Below are positions 44,137-53,870 of a DNA stretch of 64,000 nucleotides, piece by piece. The notes under the pieces are model-generated. The model searched no databases and had not been told where the DNA came from. It saw only the letters and a program-made list of their open reading frames with translations. The position numbers and the translations under genes are program-made. How positions within the stretch are numbered: the first letter of the stretch is position 1; every line of letters begins with the position of its first letter. The DNA is from Bathynomus jamesi (Eukaryota; Arthropoda; Malacostraca; Isopoda; Cirolanidae): positions 188,501 through 252,500 of the forward strand of contig JAJOZX010006137.1 in NCBI GenBank assembly GCA_023014485.1, in the 5' to 3' direction.

Positions 44137-44140
<4 letters not shown>
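40979..44140 (-). mobile_element. 3.2-kb DNA transposon, superfamily unassigned
   Basis: Ends TTAGGGTGGCC and GGCCACCCTAA are inverted. Matching continues through CTCCACAAGGC and TGTTCCATATCA to ATATTTAGAGGTCGCGACC at about 130 bp on both sides. It sits in (TA)n, so the TSD cannot be read. One broken gene on the minus strand fills most of it. Confidence 0.88.
41280..43507 (-). pseudogene. transposase-like gene with RNase H-type (hAT-like) hallmarks, frameshifted
   Basis: The start at 43507 gives MTTTRSSPKVWFLGKPDPD. A low-complexity linker follows. Then come LLLLHWDGKLLPDIAG (~42,615), VDRVAILVTGGEIEQLLAVP (~42,560), FDTTATNTG (~42,415), LIACRHHVFEAM (~42,330), FKRFQKTW (~42,240), CHIFLGG, and GAMHNARWMAKAIYSLKIF (~42,020). 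The tail continues in another frame to 41,280. Asp in FDTTxxNTG, CxxH-like CRHH and the RW pair resemble the layout of hAT-type RNase H transposases. I recall many uncharacterised paralogues with these blocks in invertebrates. At least three frame breaks (near 43,205, 43,090 and 41,930) are present, but long clean frames suggest recent loss. Confidence 0.75.

Positions 44141-44198
<58 letters not shown>
44141..44198. repeat. (TA)n microsatellite
   Basis: About 28 TA units directly at the right end of the transposon. Confidence 0.95.
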
Positions 44199-44202
<4 letters not shown>

Positions 44203-45537
44203 CTCGCTCCGTGGTTCTCCGTGGTTCCAGCTAGCGTGGCACTATATTAGTGTTGATTGGTTTTCAATTGATAACACAATGAAATTCATCTGAGAGCCTT
44301 TTTTCTCAGAATGATGTGGAATTATCTTAGCTAAATTATTACTTTCGTTACAAAATATTCTCATATAAAAAATGTAAAATAGAATCCATAAAGTGTTATT
44401 CAATTAATATTTCTCTATTTTTTTTTTCTTTTTAATGAAATTTTCCGTAATAAAAATCACGAACAATCCATTGAATACTTTTAAAATTTAAGTCAAATTA
44501 AAATGGAGAATTTAAAAGTGAAGTTAATTAGCAAAAACAAAATTATAATAATTAATAAATAATTCAGATGTAAGCAACATTGAAAATTGAAAATATTTCA
44601 GTTATACCATAAAAGAAAGATCAAGATTTGTCGAATGTAAATGCGAGACTATTCCAGTTAGTGTTGAACACTGCAATTTCTTATTTTTCAGAAACGCATC
44701 ACGGAAAAATTTATCCGAGAACAAAATACTGTATTACTGTAGAAACCTTAAACTAAATTTTGCTTTCTCATTTGTTTCTCTTGTGTCGTGTGTGTCTTCT
44801 GCGATTAAAACTGCATAAGGGTATACGAGTCGTCTTCATTACCTTTGCCACAGAATTCAAAGTGATTTACAAGAACCACGAGAAAATCCTCTATTTTGTG
44901 TACTGAAGGCGCGAATCTGGTGCCGTGAATTCAACAGTCAGTCGCGGTGTTCCCAAATTACAGAGTTACGGAGTTACAGGCTAACAAAAACTCTAAGATC
45001 TACTCTAGGTTAGCCACAAGAACGTAGGGGGAAAATAAATAAAAGAAGCAAATGAACATAAGGAATACTGAAAACTTATAATCATGCTTACGTGCAAAGC
45101 TTTCACTCAAAAATAATAATAGTAATGGAGAGCAAAGACGAGGGTTTCCCTCCTTCGCCAGCCACTGCTGACAGAAAAATAGTTGTGAAAGAAGATTTAT
45201 AGTAAAGTAGGAAAAAAGAGCAAAAAGAGTAGCTTCAGAGTTCATTCACACCATGCGTATACTTATCTCGTGTATCCAGTTACGTATTAGAGGATGGTAG
45301 AAAATGAAGGATAGCATGAAACACTAAACATCTTAATCTGATCTATACGATGATTTTTTAAAGATTTTTTATTTATTTATTTATTACATAAAAGAAGTCA
45401 TCATTTCATCGTAGCATCATTTTCCCGATGGATACCATTGTGCTGAGAGACTTCGTTTACAAATTAAGTTTACGACTTACGAAGCCGAGGAAAGAAACTT
45501 GACGGTATACTGTAAGCTTCTTTGGTCCGGCAAATAA
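44199..45537. other. unassigned; shares short blocks with 59.7-60.0 kb
   Basis: A block near 44,515-44,565 (AAGTTAATTAGCAAAA, AATAATTAATAAATAA) is repeated in diverged form near 59,925-59,970, so part of this stretch may be a dispersed repeat. No gene supported. The minus frame 45000-45245 lacks a domain. Confidence 0.4.
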
Positions 45538-45555
45538 GCGATATATATATATATA

Positions 45556-46949
45556 CAGTGCCCGCGAAAAGTATCCGATCACTCAAGAAAATACAATATT
45601 TTCCCTTGATATTCAGAGACACGTAATTCACTTTCTATTTGTTCTAGCGACATCTGGTAACTTTGAGGTTGCCTCTGATATGAGAGCTATCCAACGCATT
45701 CTCAAATTAGTGTTCTGGTAGCCTTCGTTGCGGTGGCTGTGTCTCAAATTTGTCAGATTTCACTGTTTGTGTAAATTTCTGATATTTTTTTTTTTTTTAC
45801 AGAAAGTGGTGTAAATAAAATTTATATAAATGTGTGCTAAAAAACAACTTAAGAGTGATTGTCGAGGTGCTATTGTTGCTTTTTGCATGCATGTGGGAAA
45901 TCACAGAGACAGATAGCTAAGGAATTAAACATATCCCAAAGTACCGTTAATTTATGGGTTTCACGGGCTAAGAACAATGGTGGCCTAACCACGCCAGTCC
46001 CTAAAAAACGATCTGGCAGACCGAGAAAAACAAATTCCGCGAACAGACAAACTTATGAAACGTTTAGTATTGAAAAACCCAACAATAACTGCGAAAGAAA
46101 TAAAATTTAATATGAATAATTTGTTATCTGGTGTTTCTGAACGAACTATCCAGGAGCGGCTCCAAAAAAGAACTCGGATTACCATCTCGCCATGCTGCTA
46201 AGAAACCGTTCATTAATGAAAAAATGCGTAAAAAACGTGTCGCATTTTGTAAAAAATAATTCATTGGACTGTTGATGACTGGAAGAAGGTTTTATTTAGC
46301 GATGAGTCGACATTTTTGACATTCAGAAGTTGTCCAAAAAAGGTTCGCCGGCCTATTGGCTCAAATAGGATGGACCCTAAATACACCCTAAAGACAATGA
46401 AACACCCTCCAAGTGTGATGGTTTGGGGTTGTTTCGGTTACTATGGGCGTGGAAACTTATATTTTCTTCCGAAGAACACAACTATGAATGGTGCACGGTA
46501 TTTAGCAATGCTACAGGATAAAACTTCCAATGGCAATGGCAATCCAAAGGACAAAAACATACATGCATGATGGTGCACCATGTCACAGGGCCAAAATAGT
46601 GACAAAATGGATTACTGACAATAAATTTGATATTTTGGATTGGCCTGGTAATAGTCCAGATCTCATCCGATAGAAAATCTGTGGCTAATAATAAAAAATA
46701 AGGTTGAATGCCACGACACTGGCTCAGTCGAAAAAATTACAAGAGGCCATCAAAAAGGTATGGTGCAAGGAAATATCAGTGGAAGTTTGTCAAAACTTGA
46801 TTAAATCCATGCCAAAACGTCTAGAACAAGTCATCCAACCAAAGGACAGATGACAAAATACTAATATAAGGTTAGTATACATTTAAACATTGTTTTTTAT
46901 GTAAAAAATACAAATTTCAAGGGTGATCGGATACTTTTCGCGGGCACTG
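45556..46949 (+). mobile_element. Tc1 (DD34E) transposon, 1.39 kb
   Basis: Ends CAGTGCCCGCGAAAAGTATC are inverted over 27 bp or more, with TA duplications (45554-45555, 46950-46951). Length is normal for Tc1. Its ends and protein differ from those of the 5-kb/24-kb family. Confidence 0.95.
45831..46850 (+). pseudogene. Tc1 transposase, frameshifted
   Basis: The ATG at 45831 gives MCAKKQLKSDCRGAIVAF. Then in the next frame come HACGKSQRQIAKELNISQST (HTH) and RSGRPRKT (GRPR hook). The catalytic core lies in other frames: WKKVLFSDESTF with the first Asp (~46,280), PSVMVWGCFGYYGRG (~46,410), MHDGAPCHRAKIV with the second Asp (~46,568), and WPGNSPDLI plus a damaged IENLW with the Glu (~46,640-46,680). 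The spacing fits DD34E. About five frame breaks. Confidence 0.9.
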
Positions 46950-46951
46950 TA

Positions 46952-47399
46952 TATATAATGAGTAGATTATAGACACCAATTGACCAGGGAAGTACTTCTG
47001 AGGGTGACATTAGGCAAGGAGGCAGGGAGTATTGGAACTCCTACAGTATTTCTCTTGTCACTGTCCTCCTTAGCCGATTTTTTACCGTGCCTCATATGCC
47101 CTATGAGCAGTCCAGCATACTCTCAAACACATACTTCTCCCTCTATTCTTCACTACACATCCATGCGTCTTACACACTAACATGCATCTGACACACTACA
47201 CACCCTTTTCAAAATTAAAAAAAAAATATTAAGAATAATATTTGTATTTTAACTCTCTTCTTCTCTTTCTATGCGGGGCCCCTCCTCCCTGCATAAAAAA
47301 AATACCCAAATAATAATGTCAAGAGTGGAGAAATCCAAGTTTAGGTTCCTGATTCGTCGAAAGAATTACGACAGAACAATTACAGTTTAGCAATTTCTG
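46952..47399. other. unassigned sequence
   Basis: No recognisable gene. The plus frame at 46980-47180 has no domain. Confidence 0.45.
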
Positions 47400-47994
47400 C
47401 TGAATTCGTACGTTATTAAGATCTATTTTATACAAATTTTTGTCTATCAAAACATTTTTGAGGGAAAAAATTTATGAGCCAAATTTATTATCCTTAAAAT
47501 ACACTTTAAAATATGGCTCTAATCCTTTCACACGCATAAATCTCATATCGGTATAATCTATGAAAAAGAAAAAGAGCCTATGATTTATTTAGTCGGAGGT
47601 AGCAAATAAATTTTAAAATTTTAATATAATTTTTTTTTTTTTTTTTTAATTGCCTTAGTTTGGAGGGTGTAAATAATTTTATGCTTTGAATTTTTATAAA
47701 ATTTCTGACACGTTATAGGAGGAAAAAAAAAAAATGTTACAATCTATTTCTGTGATGTTCACACCTTTAAAGAATGCTGATTACATAAACGATATCTCAG
47801 CAGTTTTGAAGTTCATCTTTCTCAAAGTTTTTGCGTGCGCGCGCCCAAAAAATTTGTGTGCGAAGTAGAATTTTGAGTTTAAGTTCGCTGAATACATTCG
47901 TGCACGCAATTTATATGTCAATCTCTTTTGAATGAAACTATCAGAAAGCGATGAACTCGTTGCATATTTTTCCATTCCTTCATCAACTGCGTTG

Positions 47995-47997
<3 letters not shown>
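47400..47997. repeat. dispersed repeat, copy 1
   Basis: Diverged blocks here (AAAATATGGCTCTAATCCTT, CATAAATCTCATAT, TTAGTTTGGAG, GTTCATCTTTCTC, GAGTTTAAGTTCGC) recur in the same order at 60,420-60,679 and 62,514-62,740, where a Merlin element splits the copy. Nature unknown, no coding seen. Confidence 0.55.

Positions 47998-48054
<57 letters not shown>
47998..48054. repeat. (TA)n microsatellite
   Basis: About 28 TA units. Confidence 0.96.
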
Positions 48055-48058
<4 letters not shown>

Positions 48059-48720
48059 TGGTAATTGCTGTTATAATCGCATTAATCGAAGAATAAAATG
48101 TTATAACTGTCGCGGGAAAGCTAGTTTAAAACAGCTGCCGCATCAACTAATTTCAACCCTCAAAAAGGGTCCTCATCGGGATGTAAAAAGATTAAGTTAG
48201 AAATAAAAGAGCGCCAAAAACAAATTAAACTGACGAACCCAGAATAAAATCAGCGGAAAAATTCCCGAGAGATGCCACGCACCTACTGACGAGGACCAAG
48301 CAGCAGACTGAAGTCAAAAACGGCATCTGCGTTTTCCCGAACTCTTTTCAGGAAGCAAAGATAAGGGTAATTATTGTAATAATTTCTCAGAGCATTTACG
48401 ATTAGCAATTTTAAAGTTGTTGTTTTTTAAGCAAATTGGTTATTCGGAACCATTTGTTAATAGGGACTCGCTCGTGTCGAGGAAAAACTTTTAAAAATCC
48501 GTTTCTACACCGAGACTGGAAACCTGTTTTTGAAAGTTCTCTTGTCGATTGACTCTGATTTTAGAAACGAGAATAAGGAAAGTCTTTTCCAGTGTCAAGA
48601 AAACGGAGGATTATATTAGACACGACTAAGAAAAGACGATAAAATAGATAGGTATGTATATGTTATTCCGTATTATGTTTATATTGAAAATATATTACGG
48701 AGATTATGGCACCTTGAACA
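48055..48720. other. unassigned sequence
   Basis: Nothing recognised. Confidence 0.5.
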
Positions 48721-48892
48721 TAATAATTAATCAGTCATGAGGGCCAGTAACTGGCACCACGAAGGTCAGGCTAGACTAATAGAGGCCATTGCGTTAAATC
48801 CAGGATTATTAGTACCAACACCATTGGGAGTCGAACACCCGACCTGGGTATCTCCACTTCGCTTATAGGGAAACCCACTGAACTAGGGGCGT
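48721..48892 (-). mobile_element. SINE, copy 8
   Basis: Plus view: ATTAATCAGTCATGAGGGCC, body ACTGGCACCA, then GGGAGTCGAACACCCGACCT (B box complement), CGCTTATAGGGAAACCCACT and head near 48,892. The A-box segment has lost the CGGTGTTA bases. Confidence 0.85.
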
Positions 48893-50434
48893 TATCGTCA
48901 ACATCAACATAGTTTTAAGATTGGTTAAGATCGAAGATTTTTATTGTTGGTTCGTAAAATGGTAAAAAACATGATCATTTAATTGATTTGGAGGGACTCG
49001 ATATTTTAGCAAATATGAAAAACGTTGATGAAAGAAAATTTGTTGAATCTTTCTTCACTAATACATCGTAATTTGAACATTGATGGAGTTTCTATTGATA
49101 GTGAGAAATTTGTTTTTAAAATACTGTGAAATTTATGATTATAAAAGACAAGGGGAAAATTAATTATAATCTACTAAAGGTATGGAGATTTATAGCTTCG
49201 CTGGCCCTTTGCCGGTTCACGGGTACTCGCACCGTCTGTTAGAAGAGACCGGATGCCTCAATGACACTTATCGAGACTGAACCACTCTGACGCTACGAGA
49301 GTTTAATCTTGCATACGTATACGCTTAGTCTCCGTCAGTTGGTATCTATTAGAAGTTTCTCCTTTGCTTTTGTTCTTGTGTTCGTCAGTTTTCTCTATTT
49401 CTGCACTCTTATATTATTAACTTAAACTGAGGACCCTCTTTAAGGTCCGAAGTTAACTGATGTAACAGAACGGCCTTATTTTGCTTTCCCGCAAGGATTA
49501 TAATTTTGTATATATAAGCAGGAGGGCGACCAGCACTATATATATAATTTCAGAGGGGCTTAAGCTTCCAGGGTCCTCCCTCTTCGCTACGTCATTGTAT
49601 GGGAATAAATGCGACATTGAACTCCCCAACGTTGTATTTCTGAGTACAGTAAAACATGGCAGCAAACATTTCCGGCACACTGCTCCTGATTAATAACTGC
49701 CGCTAGATGACATCTAATTAATGTCTTGTCTTCCAAATATTAGTTCAACCTTTAGGCAGAAGTAAGGAAAGGCTTTATTTATTTTTATTTTATTTAAAAC
49801 AGACCTTGAGTAGGCTTATTTGTAGCTTACAGTCGCTACATTTCGTTTAGGTTGATGATAACATTAGTACTAAGCTAGATCTATCCAAATCAGGGCGTAA
49901 TTGTTTCATGTAATTAAACGCGTCTCGTAACTAAACTCAGCTTATAAAATTAAATAAAAATTAATTCAAATTTTAATCCCACGACCTAGACTTACGCAAA
50001 GATTTGTAGGCCCTACCTTTTAGAGTAGGGGTAACCAATTAATTTTCTCTGAGGCTTGTTAAGGTGTTTCTGTAACTCTAAACCAAGGTCCGCTACCCAA
50101 ACTACTATTATTTTTCTATGTGTTTTCGTAATGTGACCAACGTTATTTTATAAAAAAATCAACTTAAAATCACCACATTTAATCTTCCGAATGAAAAATT
50201 AATATTAATTTCCACAAACAGAACAAAAACCACGTGATTTAGATTCTCTCGAAATGTCAAAGTCTGTTTATATTTTAAATTCTATAATCCGTGTAAGGGT
50301 TTATTCTTGGCGGTCTATATAAAATCCGTCAGGAATTCGGATCTGAATCGCGGCCTTCCTATTGGTGACTTCTGTTATAAGGTATATAGTCTACGACTTA
50401 GTCATCTTTTTCACCTATTTACAGTTACATAATA
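48893..50434. other. unassigned; possible regulatory-looking patch at 49.5 kb
   Basis: A stretch around 49,200-49,720 is less AT-rich, with TATATATAAGCAGGAGGGCG, which could be a decayed solo LTR. I find no matching second copy or TSD, so no call is made. Confidence 0.35.
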
Positions 50435-51082
50435 CAGGGTGTCTCAAAAGTGACTATCTATTTTGAAAAATAATGGGAATTACGAAAAACTGGTTTAAGA
50501 CATGAAAAATATATTTATTTCAAAGTAAGTGCCACAAAGAATTAGTGCTATTTATTTATCTGTCTCCACATGGCGACCATCAGTGTCTCTACAGAGCTCA
50601 AAGCGATAAGTTGTTTCCCGGAACACACTTTCCAGCATTTGAGGTGTTATTTTCTGAACTGCATCGGTAATACGATTTCGAAGTTCGGCTACATCACTAA
50701 TTCTTCTACCAGTGTACACCTTACACTTAATGAAACCCCAGGCGAAAAAATCTAATGGTGTTAAATCGGGTGAACGTGCTGCCCATGGTTGTGTTCCTCC
50801 AAGACCAATCCAGCGACCGGGGAAGCGTCTGTCAAGATAATCACGTACAATTATTGCATAATGGCACGGTGCTCCATCCTGCTGAAAAACTACTGTGTCA
50901 AGAATGCCATATGTAAGAAGTTGAGGTTCGAGGAATTGTTCAAGCATGTCAAGATAATAAACCAATTAACTTTTTTTAAATACACAAATTTGCACCAGAA
51001 GTACATATTTTTATGCGAGCATAGCATTTTTTAAAAAAACATCTAATGTCACCGAAATAGATAGTGACTTTTGAGACATCCT
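50435..51082 (-). mobile_element. DD41D mariner-like element, deletion derivative
   Basis: Ends CAGGGTGTCTCAAAAGTGAC and (complement) CAGGATGTCTCAAAAGTCAC are inverted, with TA on each side (50433-50434, 51083-51084). Only the C-terminal part of the transposase remains. Confidence 0.93.
50552..50965 (-). CDS. DD41D transposase C-terminal part, open but incomplete
   Basis: An uninterrupted 137-codon frame with FQQDGAPCHYAIIVRDYLDR (second Asp), SPDLTPLDFFAWGFI (last Asp) and 41 residues between the two, then ITPQMLESVFRETTYRFELC and the end near HVETDK. The HTH domains and first Asp are missing, so it cannot be an active transposase. The intact frame suggests a recent deletion. It is closest in sequence to the fragments at 34.4-36.5 kb. 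Confidence 0.88.
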   Translation of the reverse strand: MVYYLDMLEQFLEPQLLTYGILDTVVFQQDGAPCHYAIIVRDYLDRRFPGRWIGLGGTQPWAARSPDLTPLDFFAWGFIKCKVYTGRRISDVAELRNRITDAVQKITPQMLESVFRETTYRFELCRDTDGRHVETDK

Positions 51083-51098
51083 GTATAATAATTATTTT

Positions 51099-51302
51099 CG
51101 GAGCTATTGAAGAATAGGGACCCCAGCCTTCTTTAGTTAGCTTTATAAGGCTAACTAACGAAAATATCATGACCTAACCTAACCAATCGTCAAGGGCGTA
51201 CAGTTAACCTAACGATTGGTTAGGTTAGGTCGTGATATTTTCGTTAGTTAGCCTTATAAGCCTAACTAAAAAAGGCTGGGGTCCCTATTCTTCAATAGCT
51301 CC
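51099..51302. mobile_element. GG-type palindromic MITE (copy 5)
   Basis: Almost perfect 90-bp arms start GGAGCTATTGAAGAATAGGG and include GTTAGTTAGGCTTATAAGG-type, ACGAAAATATCATGACCT and AACCTAACCAATCG words. The loop is about 23 nt (TCAAGGGCGTACAGTTAACC). Flanks TTATTTTC and TTATTGGA match at only 5 of 8, so the TSD is weak. It lies 16 bp from the DD41D element. Confidence 0.85.
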
Positions 51303-51556
51303 TTATTGGACCTATTTTCTCATAATTAATGTATCAATATACGCATAAGACGTTTAAAATGTTAAAAGTTACACTCATAAAAAGAAATTATATGATTTTC
51401 CATGAAAATATTAAAAAAAATTGAGTCTACGAATCAAAATTTCCTCCATAAGCAATTTTTTTTAAAGATGTCGCCTGTATCGATATGGCAACGAAGTGAC
51501 TCGTTGATCAGTCGATTAAATAAGGGAATGTGGCATCTATTCTTATTCTGATATAC

Positions 51557-51557
51557 A

Positions 51558-51606
<49 letters not shown>
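51557..51606. repeat. (TA)n(CA)n microsatellite
   Basis: TA run passing into a short ACACAC run. Confidence 0.93.
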
Positions 51607-52049
51607 GAAAATTTGAAGAAACACTTTATTGAGAAGTTAATATAAATGATTTCAGGTCAATACCTGTATTTTTTAAGATGGAAAATCTGAAAGGAACATG
51701 ATCGGATATTGCTTATACTTCATCGAATTTGAACACACTCTTTCAGAGTCCGGACTCCGGTATGACTCGTCGAGTCAAGGTACTGGTTTCTGATACCTTG
51801 CGCAGGGGGTATAAAGGTTATGCACATTTCTTCTGGATGTAGTAAACTTTATACTTGGGGTGTGACAGCCCTCCGGTCCCGAGTCGTGGGATTCTAGAGG
51901 AACTGGCTGCCAGCTCCTTTAGGTTCTCTCTCTCTTTCGGGAGGGCGGGTAAAGTATTTTGCACAATCCCGTCCCGTGGGTTACTAGGACCCCATCCCAT
52001 CCCTACTCTGTCCTTTTAGATTACGTTAAGGTTGTTCTCCTCTCACTGC

Positions 52050-52072
52050 AAAAAAAAAAAAAAAAAAAAAAA
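52050..52072. repeat. poly(A) run
   Basis: An A run inside the presumed LINE 5' region. It may mark a boundary between two inserted pieces. Confidence 0.8.
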
Positions 52073-52805
52073 ACTTTTCTTTTAGTATTAAGTCTTTTTT
52101 CTTCTTTTACTATTAGGACCCTACTGCTACCTCATGCTGGGAAGAGAGGCTTTGGAACCTCTATAAATAACACCATTTAACGCTCGTAGGTTGTGAGAGA
52201 CTGGGATGGAGGGGTCCCAGGCGTAGGGGCGCGATGAATGGAGTGTGGCTAGTGCCCCGTTAAGCCCATTCCTAACGCGTAATGGCTTGACCAGCCCCCT
52301 GCGACCGTTCTTTGGTGACCAATTGATGGTGCTTGGCTGTACTGCTCTGAGGTGAGAGGGCTTTACTGCCCAGCTGGCTGCCAGGCCAGCGTAAAGTCTC
52401 GGGCGTAGCCTCTGGGTCTGGTGGGATATCCCTTGAACACTGGATTCTAAGAGTCTGGCCCACTTGTGAGTGACTAGTAAGACTTAGTAAGGGGCTGCAT
52501 CTCGCTGTCGCTCCTGGCGGAAAATCCGTGACGCTTGCGTCGCGAGTGTTTGTCAGTGGTAGCTGCGACACGTTTGGGACGGTCCGGCCCTGGGGAGACC
52601 TTTGGTCGGTGCGGCAGCAGGAGAGGTGTAGTCTTCTGGAAGGAATGAATGAACGTCACTTGCGAAAAGGCGGGTGCGGCTACGCGCGGGATTAATTCAC
52701 CCCCCCCCTTTTTTATATACTGGTCATAACGTTTTGGATAGTTTTCATTGCTAGAACGCTTTATCTTATTCAGAGTATTCAGAAAAAAAAAAAAAAAGAG
52801 AAAAT

Positions 52806-53870
52806 ATGGCAGGGCCAGCTAAATTGAAAGCAGAATGCTTTAAATGTAAAGTTAATCATTGGTGCGTAGACTTCCCAGAGGGTAATATCAGCGATATCAC
52901 ATCCCTTAGTGTATGTTTGTTTTGTAAACTTAGAGACAACTACGAAAGGAAGTTAAAGAGCTAAAGGAATTAGTAAAAAAGCTTGAAGCTAGGGTCGTAG
53001 CACTGGAAATCCAACCCAGTGGACAAGATCAAATTAAAAACACACCAGCAGATTCAAACTGTAAGATTAAGTATCAAGAACAAAGGGAGGGCTCAAAGAA
53101 GGGGCTGATAGAGAAGGGTGGGAAGGGATCGATAGAGAAGGGTGGGAAGGGGCCTGCTGATGGCCCAAAGAAACCTAAGGATGTAGCTACCTGTCGGGGT
53201 GGGTCGGGTGGTGTAACTGCGTGTATGGGTGGCGACGGGTTTCGAAAGGTCTCGGGCAAGAAGGCTGCGAAGCCGAAGCCTGAGACCCCAGTTGCCCCTG
53301 TCAAGACCTCTAACCGCTTTAGTCTCCTGTGCTCGAAGGAGGAAGACACCGTTTTGATTGGGGACTCGCAGATCAGGGGCCAGGAGAAGTACTTTGCTTC
53401 TGCAAACCGGGATGGGGAGGAAGGTAAGGTGCTTACCTGGGCGGGGAACGGCGCACTTAAGGAAGGAGGTAGAGAAGGTGCGCGTGGATAGTCGGAGGAC
53501 TGCGATCGTTGTCCACGCTGTGGCAATGACCTGTTCCTCAAAAGGCGGTGGGGTAGGTCTTACAGAAGGGATCATCACCGAGATCATGTCTCTTGCGGAT
53601 GATCTAAAACTGAAGACAGACAGGGGAATGTTAATGGGTATTTTACCGCGAATGAATGTCAGTGACCACTCGCTCAGTAAGGTCATTGGCATCAACGAGA
53701 GGGTACAAGACTTGTGCGTTCCGCTGGGCGTGAAGTTTATTGACCCCTTCGATGCATTTTCGGGTAGGTGGGACCTTTACCAGAGGGATGGTGTCCACCT
53801 CAATGACAAGGGTAAAGGTGTGCTAGGCGCGCTGCTCGACCGGCACCTATACAGAATGGTGAGGTCGAGT
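52806..53870 (+). pseudogene. LINE ORF1: zinc finger, coiled coil, SGNH esterase
   Basis: The ATG at 52806 gives MAGPAKLKAECFKCKVNHWC, with CxxC pairs (ECFKCK, later CLFCKL) like a PHD/zinc-ribbon. After a shift near 52,940 comes the coiled coil LRKEVKELKELVKKLEARVV, then a Lys/Gly-rich linker with two GSIEKGGKG-type repeats. The esterase follows: GDSQ (block I nucleophile Ser, 53360-53371), GND (block III, 53522-53530, in another frame), and DGVHLND (block V, about 53,787). SGNH esterases are known in CR1 ORF1 proteins. Two or three frameshifts lie between 53,400 and 53,560. From there the frame runs on without a stop into the endonuclease. Confidence 0.85.

Noticed and set aside
49200..49720. 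Solo LTR or promoter region
   Set aside because: A TATATATAAG word and a less AT-rich patch are suggestive, but no second copy, TG..CA ends or target duplication was found.
53074..53695. Minus-strand open frames of 155 and 200 codons
   Set aside because: Shadows of the plus-strand LINE esterase region, where the opposite strand shows the domain motifs.
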